Positions 1 through 6,012 of a DNA stretch of 7,368 bases are shown here, one piece after another (the first letter of the stretch is position 1; each line of letters opens with the position of its first letter). Below the pieces are notes generated by a model. The model was given only the letters and a program-made list of their open reading frames with translations. It did no database searches and had not been told where the DNA came from. The position numbers and the translations under genes were made by a program. The stretch spans positions 1 through 7,368 of the forward strand of contig CAJMRR010000102.1 of the NCBI GenBank assembly GCA_905215835.1. Direction: 5' to 3'. Source of the stretch: an uncultured bacterium (lineage in GTDB: Bacteria; Actinomycetota; Coriobacteriia; Coriobacteriales; Coriobacteriaceae).

Positions 1-694
1 CCGGCGTCTCCTGCTCGCTTGCAGGCTCGGACGTGGGCTCCGGTTCGCCAAACGGCAACGAGGGCTGCACCACGCCGCCCGGAAGCTTGGCCTCCGGCTT
101 AGGCTCGCCCAGCAACTTGCCGCGACGGCGGCGAGCCGGCTTCTCGGCCTCACGCGCAGCCTCGGCAGCCGCCTCGCGCGCCTTCTCGGCAACAAACGCC
201 GCTGCCGAGGTATCGAGCTGCACCGTTGCGTGCGTGCGGGCGGGCGCGGCGACCTCGCCGGCATGCATCACGATGACGCCGCAGGTACTCGTCTTAACAA
301 ACTCGACCATCTTGGGATCGGTGAAGCCCGTCACGTCGTTGACGATCGAGGCGCCGCAGCGCACGGCCGCCTTGGCAACCGCCACATGACGCGTGTCGAT
401 CGAGACGATGGCGCCCTCCTTGGCCAGCGCGCGCACCACGGGCAGCACGCGGCGAGCCTCCTCGTCGGGGTTGACCGGGGTAAAACCAGGGCGCGTGGAC
501 TCGCCGCCCACGTCGATGATGTCGGCGCCGGCGTCGAGCATCGCCAGGCCGTACTCGATGGCGGCATCGGGGTCGAAGTGCTCTCCGCCATCGCTGAACG
601 AATCGGGCGTCACGTTGAGGACGCCCATGATGCGCGGACGGTCAAAGCTGAGCTCGTACTTTCCGCACCGCCATGTCTTGCTGTCGTTCGCCAT
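1..694 (-). CDS. folP: Dihydropteroate synthase, 3' end cut by the window edge
   Basis: Dihydropteroate synthase condenses 6-hydroxymethyl-7,8-dihydropterin pyrophosphate with p-aminobenzoate in cytoplasmic folate synthesis and is the sulfonamide target. The visible 231 residues carry the family motifs in order: LNVTPDSFSDGG (26-37), DVGGESTRPG (61-70), SIDTR (98-102) and IVND (117-120), then Met143-His144. The ATG at 694 is chosen because AGGAGG (701-706) lies 6 nt upstream; an in-frame ATG at 700 would abut that site. After Met-His the usual MHMxGxPxTMQ-type loop is absent. Instead an Ala/Glu helix-like stretch (about 163-184), an Arg/Lys patch (187-194) and a Pro/Glu-rich stretch run to the edge. 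The C-terminal Lys and Arg-x-His motifs lie beyond the window, so the whole protein should exceed the usual 270-290 residues. The sirtuin gene lies 95 nt upstream on the same strand. The N-terminal identity is secure; the C-terminal half is unseen. Confidence 0.93.
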   Translation of the reverse strand, partial: MANDSKTWRCGKYELSFDRPRIMGVLNVTPDSFSDGGEHFDPDAAIEYGLAMLDAGADIIDVGGESTRPGFTPVNPDEEARRVLPVVRALAKEGAIVSIDTRHVAVAKAAVRCGASIVNDVTGFTDPKMVEFVKTSTCGVIVMHAGEVAAPARTHATVQLDTSAAAFVAEKAREAAAEAAREAEKPARRRRGKLLGEPKPEAKLPGGVVQPSLPFGEPEPTSEPASEQETP

Positions 695-716
695 GAACAT
701 CCTCCTAAAATGCCCA

Positions 717-744
717 CGCCGCCGAGCTTGGGGAGCTGGCGGCG
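717..744 (-). other. GC-rich hairpin in the folP leader
   Basis: Arms 717-728 and 734-744 form an 11-bp stem with one bulged base and a 5-nt loop. The hairpin lies between the sirtuin stop and the folP ribosome binding site. On the minus strand it is followed by GTGGGCATTTTAGG, so only four T residues, and not adjacent to the stem. It is therefore a poor intrinsic terminator. It could attenuate read-through from the sirtuin gene or shape the folP leader. The structure is seen; a role is inferred. Confidence 0.4.
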
Positions 745-769
745 GGGTCGCTTTGCACTCAGTCTTTCT

Positions 770-800
770 ATTGTATCCGCGCGCGCGGGCTAGAACGCAA
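770..800 (-). promoter_or_regulatory. Possible folP promoter
   Basis: On the minus strand a TACAAT hexamer (770-775, five of six to the -10 consensus) is preceded after 19 nt by TTGCGT (795-800). The -35 hexamer lies within the last codons of the sirtuin gene. Transcription would start near 763 and give a leader of roughly 65-70 nt that includes the hairpin at 717-744. The long spacer and weak -35 make this tentative. If real, folP can be expressed independently of the sirtuin gene. Confidence 0.33.
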
Positions 801-1542
801 ACGCGGCCGCGATGTCGCAAGAAATCAGCAGGTCGGCATTTGCATCCTGATCGGTGGGAGCAAGGTTGCATATGGCCAGCGTATCGCCGGTAAAGTATCG
901 CGTAAGGCCTGCCGCCGGATACACCACGAGCGAGGTCCCGCCCACAATGAGGGCATCGGCCGCGGCGATGGCGGCAACGGCACCGGTCAGCACATGCTCA
1001 TCGAGCGGCTCTTCGTAGAGCACTACATCGGGCTTGATGCGGCCGCCGCACGCGGGGCACGCAGGCACGCCCGCGGCATCCTCGTGCTCGCGCGAGCAAA
1101 TCCACTCGGCGCTATAGACCGCGCCGCACGACTGGCAAATGTTGCGATGGACCGATCCGTGCAGCTCGAACACGCGCTGTGAGCCGGCCATCTGATGCAG
1201 GCCGTCGATATTTTGCGTCACCACGGCATTTAGCTTGCCGGCGCGCTCCAGCTCGGCCAGCTTGGTGTGGCAGCGGTTGGGCTTAGCGTTAAGCGCGATC
1301 ATCTTGGTGCGGTAAAAGTCGAAGAACTCCGCAGGATGCGCCTCGTAAAAGCTATGCGACAGCATGGTCTCGGGCGGATAGGCAAACTGCTGGTGATACA
1401 GGCCGTCCACGCTGCGGAAATCGGGGATGCCGCTCGCCGTGGAAACACCCGCGCCGCCAAAGAAGACCACGCGCTTGTGGGTGTCAAACAGATCCGCCAG
1501 CGCGGCAGAGGCCTGCCTGGGGTCCGATATTGCCTGCGTCAT
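790..1542 (-). CDS. cobB: NAD-dependent protein deacylase, Sir2 family
   Basis: Sirtuins remove acyl groups from protein lysines while consuming NAD+, giving nicotinamide and O-acyl-ADP-ribose; bacterial members regulate metabolic enzymes such as acetyl-CoA synthetase. The 250-residue protein has the full core: GAGVSTASGIPDFR (30-43) for NAD binding, TQNIDGLH (109-116), catalytic His128 in HGS, zinc ligands CQSC (Cys136, Cys139) and CPAC (Cys162, Cys165), and GGTSL (201-205). Length is normal for a bacterial single-domain sirtuin. The ATG at 1542 is preferred over one 16 codons upstream because GGAGGA (1548-1553) lies 5 nt before it, and the upstream extension (Arg-rich) resembles translated leader. 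folP lies 95 nt downstream on the same strand; the exonuclease gene is divergent. Substrate proteins and acyl preference cannot be read from the sequence. The gene symbol is the generic bacterial one. Confidence 0.93.
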   Translation of the reverse strand: MTQAISDPRQASAALADLFDTHKRVVFFGGAGVSTASGIPDFRSVDGLYHQQFAYPPETMLSHSFYEAHPAEFFDFYRTKMIALNAKPNRCHTKLAELERAGKLNAVVTQNIDGLHQMAGSQRVFELHGSVHRNICQSCGAVYSAEWICSREHEDAAGVPACPACGGRIKPDVVLYEEPLDEHVLTGAVAAIAAADALIVGGTSLVVYPAAGLTRYFTGDTLAICNLAPTDQDANADLLISCDIAAAFAF

Positions 1543-1655
1543 ATGAGTCCTCCGTCCGTGTCTCCGGGACGGCGGCGTTCGCACTATCACTCGCGGACTC
1601 CGCCCCGCTCTTGTTGCGTTAATCTTAAGCCTGCCAACCCCGTCGAAAGGACACC
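1543..1655. other. Divergent intergenic region between sirtuin and exonuclease III genes
   Basis: These 113 bp must hold the start signals for both divergent genes. The clear signals are the two ribosome binding sites: GGAGGA at 1548-1553 for the sirtuin and AAAGGA at 1646-1651 for the exonuclease. I looked for -35/-10 pairs on both strands. Only isolated -10-like hexamers appear (GATAGT on the minus strand, TAATCT on the plus strand), without a properly spaced -35, so no promoter is called. Confidence 0.5.
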
Positions 1656-2474
1656 ATGCCTCAGACTTACACTTTCGCCTCGTGGAACGTCAACGGCCTG
1701 CGCGCCGTGCTCAAAAAGGACCCGAGCTTTATCCAGATCGCGCAAGAACTCGGCGTCGATATCTTGGCGCTGCAAGAGACCAAGCTGCAGGAGGGCCAGG
1801 TCGATATTGACCTGCCCGGCTATCACCAAACCTGGAGCTACGCCGAGCGTAAAGGCTATTCGGGCACTGCGGTCTTTAGCCGCCAGGAACCGCTGCGCGT
1901 GCTGCACGCCGACGCACTGCTACCCTACGCCGGCGAGAACGAGGCGGCCGAGCTCGTCGCCCAAGCCGCGACCGAGGGCCGCGTCTGCGCGCTCGAGTTC
2001 GACAAGTTTTGGTTTGTGGATGTCTACACGCCTAACGCCCAAAATGAGCTCGCGCGCATCGATGTACGCATGGCCTGGGACGATGCCTATCGCGACTTTT
2101 TGAGCGCACTTGAACGCGAGACCGGTAAGCCCGTCGTAACCTGCGGCGACTTTAACGTGGCGCATGAGGAGATCGACCTTAAGAACCCCAAGTCCAACCG
2201 CGGCAACGCGGGCTTTTCGGACGAGGAGCGCGGCAAGTTTACCGAGCTGCTCAACGCCGGGTTTACCGATACCTGGCGCGCGGCAAACCCCGACGTCGAG
2301 GGCGTCTACAGCTGGTGGAGCTATCGCTTTAATGCCCGCAAGAACAACGCCGGCTGGCGCATCGACTACTTCCTGGTAAGCGACGCAATCGCCGACAACG
2401 TACGCGACACCGGCATCCGCGGCGACATCTTTGGCAGCGACCACTGCCCCGTCACCCTCACGCTAGAGCTCTAG
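1656..2474 (+). CDS. xth: Exodeoxyribonuclease III / AP endonuclease (ExoA-Xth type)
   Basis: This enzyme cuts the backbone 5' to abasic sites in base excision repair, and family members also have 3'-5' exonuclease and 3'-phosphatase activity. The 272-residue protein shows every motif of the endonuclease/exonuclease/phosphatase fold: WNVNG (10-14), LQETK with metal ligand Glu41, VYTPN with Tyr124, GDFN (Asp165, Asn167), WRIDY (234-238) and SDHCP (Asp262, His263). It belongs to the ExoA-like branch by the RKNNAGWRIDYFLVS region. Residues about 84-107 (from ADALLPYAGENEAAE onwards) form an insertion where short family members go straight into EGRV. The start ATG follows AAAGGA (1646-1651) with 4 nt spacing. 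The gene is divergent from the sirtuin and convergent with the ECF operon, so it is probably monocistronic. Confidence 0.95.
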   Translation: MPQTYTFASWNVNGLRAVLKKDPSFIQIAQELGVDILALQETKLQEGQVDIDLPGYHQTWSYAERKGYSGTAVFSRQEPLRVLHADALLPYAGENEAAELVAQAATEGRVCALEFDKFWFVDVYTPNAQNELARIDVRMAWDDAYRDFLSALERETGKPVVTCGDFNVAHEEIDLKNPKSNRGNAGFSDEERGKFTELLNAGFTDTWRAANPDVEGVYSWWSYRFNARKNNAGWRIDYFLVSDAIADNVRDTGIRGDIFGSDHCPVTLTLEL

Positions 2475-2490
2475 CCCCAAGTAATTCCTC

Positions 2491-2533
2491 TAGGGGACAG
2501 AGGAAAACAGATCATGTGACCCCTCTCCCCCTA
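2491..2533. repeat. Imperfect palindrome, GGGGACAGAGG type
   Basis: TAGGGG (2491-2496) pairs with CCCCTA (2528-2533), and inside it AGAGG (2499-2503) pairs with CCTCT (2522-2526). This gives an 11-bp stem with a small internal loop and an 18-nt terminal loop. A competing short stem, CCTCT (2487-2491) with AGAGG (2499-2503), is also possible. It starts 16 bp after the exonuclease stop. The sequence resembles a decayed copy of a GGGGACAGAGG...CCTCTGTCCCC palindrome, a form typical of dispersed intergenic repeats; that comparison is inference. Confidence 0.5.
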
Positions 2534-2537
2534 TAAG

Positions 2538-2600
2538 TTGCGGTGGAATAGTTCCTGTTTGGGCAGCAAATAGCCAAAAACGAGAACTATTCCACCGCAA
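2538..2600. repeat. Perfect 17-bp inverted repeat between convergent genes
   Basis: The left arm TTGCGGTGGAATAGTTC (2538-2554) and right arm GAACTATTCCACCGCAA (2584-2600) are exact reverse complements around a 29-nt centre. The centre can extend the stem imperfectly (GTTT...AAAAAC, GG...CC). The hairpin lies 63 bp after the exonuclease stop and 24 bp after the S-component stop, so it could end transcription from both sides. No T tract follows the stem on either strand, and the arms are longer than a typical intrinsic terminator needs. A dispersed palindromic repeat or a DNA-level hairpin signal is at least as likely. Confidence 0.75.
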
Positions 2601-2624
2601 GTTCGTGTGGGAACGCGAAATGCC

Positions 2625-3338
2625 CTACAGTCCGTATTTCACGACGACACGGTTAATGCGACGGCACCAAGGCTTGTACAAGGCGGCCAAGAACACGCAG
2701 GTCGCGAGGCCGTGTGTGATATCGAACGGCACTGCCGTGGCAAGACGCGCCATGGCACCCGCCCACGTGAGCGGTTGAACAAAACCGATAATGTCGTAGG
2801 CGTTGATCACAACGCCGTACAGCAAACCCGAAGCAAAGCCGTAGGTCAGCAGCGCCGACATACGCACGGCGCCATCGGCGCGATCAAAAGCGCCGGCATG
2901 CGCCAGCGCACCGCCAACGTATCCCACGAGCCCCCAGGCATACATCTGCCACGGCGTCCACATGCCCTGCCCAAAAAAGAAATTGCTGGTCAGCGCCGCC
3001 AACGCACCGACCATAAAGCCGTTACGACGACCGAGTGTCGCCCCGGCGATAATGGCGATGGCACTCACGGGTTTAAAGTCGGGAATGGGTCCAAACAGGA
3101 TGCGCCCCGCCGCCGCCAGCGCCGCCAGCACCAGCGTGGGCATAATCTGACGCAGGCCTGGACGCGATGCCTCATAGCCCGCAAAGAACAGCGCAAGCAC
3201 CAACGCCACCACAACCAGCATGGCCAACGCTGCCTGCTCAACACCCGCCAGCAACGCGGCAGCCATCACCGCCGGCACCGCCAACAACAGCGGGATCTCC
3301 AGTTTTGCAAGCAAACGCGAGAAACGACAGTCCGTCAT
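2625..3338 (-). CDS. ECF transporter S component (substrate-binding membrane protein)
   Basis: S components bind a vitamin or micronutrient in the membrane and deliver it inward when coupled to EcfT and the ATPases. The 237-residue protein is very hydrophobic, with likely membrane segments near 15-32, 36-53, 66-82, 91-112, 131-147, 160-183 and 205-221. The family signature runs GRILFGPIPDFKPVSAIAII (78-97), then GFMVGALAALTSNFFFGQG (107-125) and MWTPWQMYAWG (126-136). I associate this signature with S components proposed to carry cobalamin or related compounds, but the substrate cannot be fixed from sequence alone. The first two segments look like an N-terminal addition to the core fold. The ATG at 3338 lies 4 nt after the ATPase stop (3345-3343), so translation is probably coupled. 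A longer in-frame opening to 3413 only overlaps the ATPase gene. It is the last gene of the operon. Confidence 0.85.
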   Translation of the reverse strand: MTDCRFSRLLAKLEIPLLLAVPAVMAAALLAGVEQAALAMLVVVALVLALFFAGYEASRPGLRQIMPTLVLAALAAAGRILFGPIPDFKPVSAIAIIAGATLGRRNGFMVGALAALTSNFFFGQGMWTPWQMYAWGLVGYVGGALAHAGAFDRADGAVRMSALLTYGFASGLLYGVVINAYDIIGFVQPLTWAGAMARLATAVPFDITHGLATCVFLAALYKPWCRRINRVVVKYGL

Positions 3339-3342
3339 CCCA

Positions 3343-4986
3343 TCACGCCCTATAGAACACGTTGTCGGCAAAGAAGTCGGCCGGGGACTCCATGCAGGCA
3401 ATCTCGCCGTCAAACATCATGGCGACATCGTCGGCTACCTGCTCGGCAAAGTCCAAATCGTGCGTAGCCATGATGACGGTGCCGCCAGCCTTCGCATGGT
3501 CACGCAGGGCGCGGGCGATGGTGCGGCGGCTGAACAGGTCTAGACCCTTGGTGGGCTCATCGAGCAATAGCAGTTCGGGGCCGATTAGCAGCAGTTTTGC
3601 CAATGCAAGCAGTTGACGCTGCCCGCCCGAAAGATCGTACGGATGGCGTCCATCCAGACCCGACAACCCCAAGCTCGCCGCACGCTCCCGCGCCAAGTTC
3701 TCGTCATATCCGCAGGTCGAGGCCCATTCCATCAGCTCATCGCGAACCGTCTCGGCAACCAGCAATGCTTTGGGATTCTGAGGCAGCAGCGCCGCCGAGG
3801 CCGCTCCGCGCACCATGCGGCCGCGCTGCAGCTTGGCGGTCTTCGCCAGCACCGAGAGTATCGTCGACTTACCGCATCCGTTGCCGCCCACGATCGCATG
3901 CACCGCACCGGCCGAAAACGACGCATCGAGCCCGCGCAGCACCCAGCCGGACGCTCGATCGTAGCGAAACCAGCCTTCCGACAGGGTGGTAGCCGACCCG
4001 CCGTGCATTTTTTGGAGTATTCTGCTTCCATCCGTGCGCGAGAAGGCTTCCAAGCCGTTCTCGAGCGACGTTTGCGCCACAAATTCGGACGATTTGTCCA
4101 ATTCCAAACTTTTTTTCGCGCTCGATACGTCCCCGGGCGGCTCCAGAGAGCCCAAATTGTCCTCACGCCTGCTGAATACTCCGTTTTTTGCACATCGGAT
4201 GGCACCCCACCCCAACGTGTCATCGGAAAACAGCGATTCTCGGCATACCAAAGAAGCCATATCCGCCGCCTCGTGCACGCGGCCATCCTCAATCCGGTAC
4301 GCACACGTCGCGTATTCGAGCATTGGGCGCGGCTGATGCGTCGCCACAACAACCGTGCAGCCCAGCTCGCGATTCACACGAAACAGCGCGTGCAGGAAAT
4401 TCTTCTCGGCAACGGGATCGAGCTGAGACGTGGGCTCGTCGAGCAGCAGCACGCGCGGGCGCAGCGCCAGGACGGCGGCAAGCGACAGCAGCTGCTTGCG
4501 GCCACCCGAAAGCGTATCGGTATCACGATGAAGCCAGTCCTCCAGACCAAAGAAATAGCTGGTCTCGGCAACACGGCGGCGCATCTCGTCGCGCGACACA
4601 CCCAGATTCTCTAGGCCAAACGCCATCTCGTGCCACACGGTCTCGCACACAATCTGGTTCTCGGGATCCTGAAACACATAACCCACGCGCTCTGCCGATA
4701 CCCGCACGTCCATGTCGGCAACGTTCTCGCCCAGCACGCGCAGTTCGCCAGTGCGCTCGCCCGCTGGAGCGATCTCGGGCTTGAGCAGCGACAGCAGCGT
4801 CGACTTACCCGATCCGGTACCGCCAACAAGCAGCGCAAATGCACCTTGGGGAACAGACCAGTCGAGCCCCTCGAGCACCGCAGCATCAGCATCGGGGTAG
4901 GCAAAGCTCAGGCTCCGCACCTCAATCGCCGGCGCGGCCGAGCCATATGCCACACCCGCCGCCGAGCTCCTATCCAACCGAGCCAT
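3343..4986 (-). CDS. Fused double ATPase of an ECF transporter (two ABC domains in one chain)
   Basis: This protein supplies both ATP-hydrolysing subunits of the ECF importer, which are separate EcfA and EcfA' proteins in most bacteria. Domain 1 (about 20-245) has Walker A GGTGSGKST (55-63), Q-loop Gln106, signature LSGGRKQ (159-165), Walker B VLLLDEPT (179-186) with Glu184, and His217. Domain 2 (about 335-540) has Walker A GGNGCGKST (367-375), Gln403, LSGGQRQ (452-458), Walker B LLLLDEPT (472-479) with Glu477, and His509. Both sites therefore look competent. Residues about 265-328 between the domains are Ser/Glu/Lys-rich, unrelated to ABC sequence, and coincide with the repeat element at 4003-4193. 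The ATG at 4986 overlaps the EcfT stop as TGATG, with AGAGG 8 nt upstream. The full length of 547 residues is about twice a single EcfA. Confidence 0.93.
   Translation of the reverse strand: MARLDRSSAAGVAYGSAAPAIEVRSLSFAYPDADAAVLEGLDWSVPQGAFALLVGGTGSGKSTLLSLLKPEIAPAGERTGELRVLGENVADMDVRVSAERVGYVFQDPENQIVCETVWHEMAFGLENLGVSRDEMRRRVAETSYFFGLEDWLHRDTDTLSGGRKQLLSLAAVLALRPRVLLLDEPTSQLDPVAEKNFLHALFRVNRELGCTVVVATHQPRPMLEYATCAYRIEDGRVHEAADMASLVCRESLFSDDTLGWGAIRCAKNGVFSRREDNLGSLEPPGDVSSAKKSLELDKSSEFVAQTSLENGLEAFSRTDGSRILQKMHGGSATTLSEGWFRYDRASGWVLRGLDASFSAGAVHAIVGGNGCGKSTILSVLAKTAKLQRGRMVRGAASAALLPQNPKALLVAETVRDELMEWASTCGYDENLARERAASLGLSGLDGRHPYDLSGGQRQLLALAKLLLIGPELLLLDEPTKGLDLFSRRTIARALRDHAKAGGTVIMATHDLDFAEQVADDVAMMFDGEIACMESPADFFADNVFYRA
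4003..4193 (+). repeat. Structured element with inverted ends, embedded in frame in the double-ABC gene
   Basis: The ends (4003-4026 and 4170-4193) are imperfect inverted repeats: GTGCA (4003-4007) pairs with TGCAC (4189-4193) and GGAGTATTC (4014-4022) with GAATACTCC (4174-4182), plus a GC/GC pair further in. Both ends carry six T residues on the plus strand, so the element has a direction. Internal hairpins lie at 4039-4063 (10 bp, one bulge), 4079-4097 (ACAAAT/ATTTGT) and 4139-4152 (GGCTC, CAGA loop, GAGCC). GC is about 52% by hand count, below its surroundings. At least four of the six reading frames are open across it. On the minus strand it encodes ATPase residues about 265-328. No target duplication is evident. 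A mobile or dispersed origin is inferred. Confidence 0.65.
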
Positions 4987-5879
4987 CAGCCAAACCTCTT
5001 CTCATCAATCGCGTGCAACGCGCAAGGCAGCATCATCCAGGCAGCGTACACGACATAGCCCAGCCACGGCGCCGGCACCGAGAGCTGCGGATAAAACGAA
5101 TACTGCGTCGTCGCGGTCGCCGCCACGGCCACCGCGGCAGCACCAAACAGCGCGAGCCCGACCAGCGCGGCAACGTCGCTGCGCCCCAGTCGATACCGCG
5201 CATACGTCGTACGACGTGTCGCGGCACCCCACCCGCGCGAGCGCATCGCGTCCGCGCGCTCCAGCGAATCTTCCATGCCCCAGCCCATCAACACGCTCGA
5301 CGCCCGCAGGCGCGATCGCACGGGATCGGTGGGCGCGCGGCCCGGCACATCAATCGCATCCTGCACCGCCAGCACCGTACGACCGCGGCGTAAAAACTGC
5401 GGGATAAGCCTCATGCACATCGAGATCATGAGCGCAATCACCGGTACGGCATTGCCCAGCAGCGCGAGCACCTTGTCGTATTCGAGCATCGACGCCGCGG
5501 CCTCAAACCACAGCACGCTCGCCACAAACAGCCCGCCCATGCACAGGCCGTATACCATGCTTTCCAGATACACCGCGCGCATGCCAATACGGAACAGCTC
5601 CGTCGAGCCCGAGGCGCTAAACAGCGGATTGACCAGCGCGATAATCAAAATCACCGGCAACTGCCAGCGGAGTGCGCCCAGCGTGCGGGCAGCCCCACAC
5701 GTCGCAAATCCATACGCCAGCCCGCCCGCAAGTGACAGCGCAATCAGCACCGGCTGCATCGAGAACATGGTGAGCCCCAGCGTCAGCACTATATAGAGTG
5801 CCGGCACAGCCGGATGCGACATCGAGAACGCCGCGACGGGCTCGCCGCCAAACTCCTCTTGTATGTTGTCCACGGGCAC
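4986..5879 (-). CDS. ecfT: ECF transporter transmembrane coupling protein EcfT
   Basis: EcfT (CbiQ family) is the membrane scaffold that links the two ATPases to the S component and passes on the ATP-driven movement. From the chosen start the protein has 297 residues, with likely membrane segments near 26-41, 43-59, 74-87, 104-126, 137-155, 235-256 and 271-289. It has the conserved NPLFSASGSTELF region (84-96), RLIPQF (157-162) and the coupling motif AMRSRGWG (211-218), the arginine-containing contact with the ATPases. No ATG lies near the start of the frame. GTG at 5879 is preferred because GAGGGG lies 6 nt upstream; GTG 5873 and TTG 5942 are alternatives, and the frame is closed by TGA at 5948-5946. 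The stop overlaps the ATPase ATG. It is the first gene of the operon; family assignment is firm, the start less so. Confidence 0.9.
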   Translation of the reverse strand: MPVDNIQEEFGGEPVAAFSMSHPAVPALYIVLTLGLTMFSMQPVLIALSLAGGLAYGFATCGAARTLGALRWQLPVILIIALVNPLFSASGSTELFRIGMRAVYLESMVYGLCMGGLFVASVLWFEAAASMLEYDKVLALLGNAVPVIALMISMCMRLIPQFLRRGRTVLAVQDAIDVPGRAPTDPVRSRLRASSVLMGWGMEDSLERADAMRSRGWGAATRRTTYARYRLGRSDVAALVGLALFGAAAVAVAATATTQYSFYPQLSVPAPWLGYVVYAAWMMLPCALHAIDEKRFG

Positions 5880-6006
5880 CCCCGTCCCCTCGCTCAAACG
5901 ATAGCTCCGCAGCACCGCCAACGCCGCACGCAAGCAGCACAAACGTCACGCCGTCGGCACCGACATCGGCCCTCACGCATCAATCGTTATGCGCTCAACA
6001 TATGCC
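5880..6006 (-). other. Leader of the ECF operon
   Basis: If transcription starts near 6006, the ECF message has an untranslated leader of about 125 nt. It includes a GC-rich imperfect hairpin near 5948-5970 (GCCG...TCGG/CCGA...CGGC). No B12-box or other riboswitch core that I recognise is visible, and there is no terminator-like T tract. Several short frames with GTG, TTG or ATG starts cross it, but none has a good ribosome binding site or a recognisable product. Confidence 0.35.
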
Positions 6007-6012
6007 TGCGGT

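Noticed and set aside
2538..2600. Classical Rho-independent terminator
   Set aside because: The stem is strong but no T tract follows on either strand, so it is recorded as a repeat with possible termination activity.
2607..3467. Plus-strand 286-codon frame opposite the S component
   Set aside because: Arg/His/Gln-rich and low in hydrophobic residues, typical of the complement of a membrane-protein gene; no ribosome binding site.
4003..4193. CRISPR array or tandem repeat
   Set aside because: There are only inverted ends and internal hairpins, with no regularly spaced direct repeats.
3613..4614. 333-codon plus-strand frame antisense to the double ATPase
   Set aside because: Rich in Arg, His and Gln as expected of antisense reading; the minus strand carries two complete ABC domains. 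It is noted only because it stays open across the repeat element.
3343..4986. Two separate ATPase genes joined by a sequencing error
   Set aside because: The frame is continuous through the linker, with no stop codon or internal ribosome binding site, and both domains are complete. A true fusion is the simpler reading.
5617..5976. 119-codon minus-strand frame starting upstream of ecfT
   Set aside because: It is a shifted-frame shadow of ecfT. It lacks a good ribosome binding site, and its sequence is the Gly/Ala/Arg-rich type produced by reading high-GC genes out of frame.
5880..6006. Cobalamin riboswitch in the ECF leader
   Set aside because: I looked for a B12-box-like core because of the possible substrate and found none; the leader is also shorter than such riboswitches usually are.
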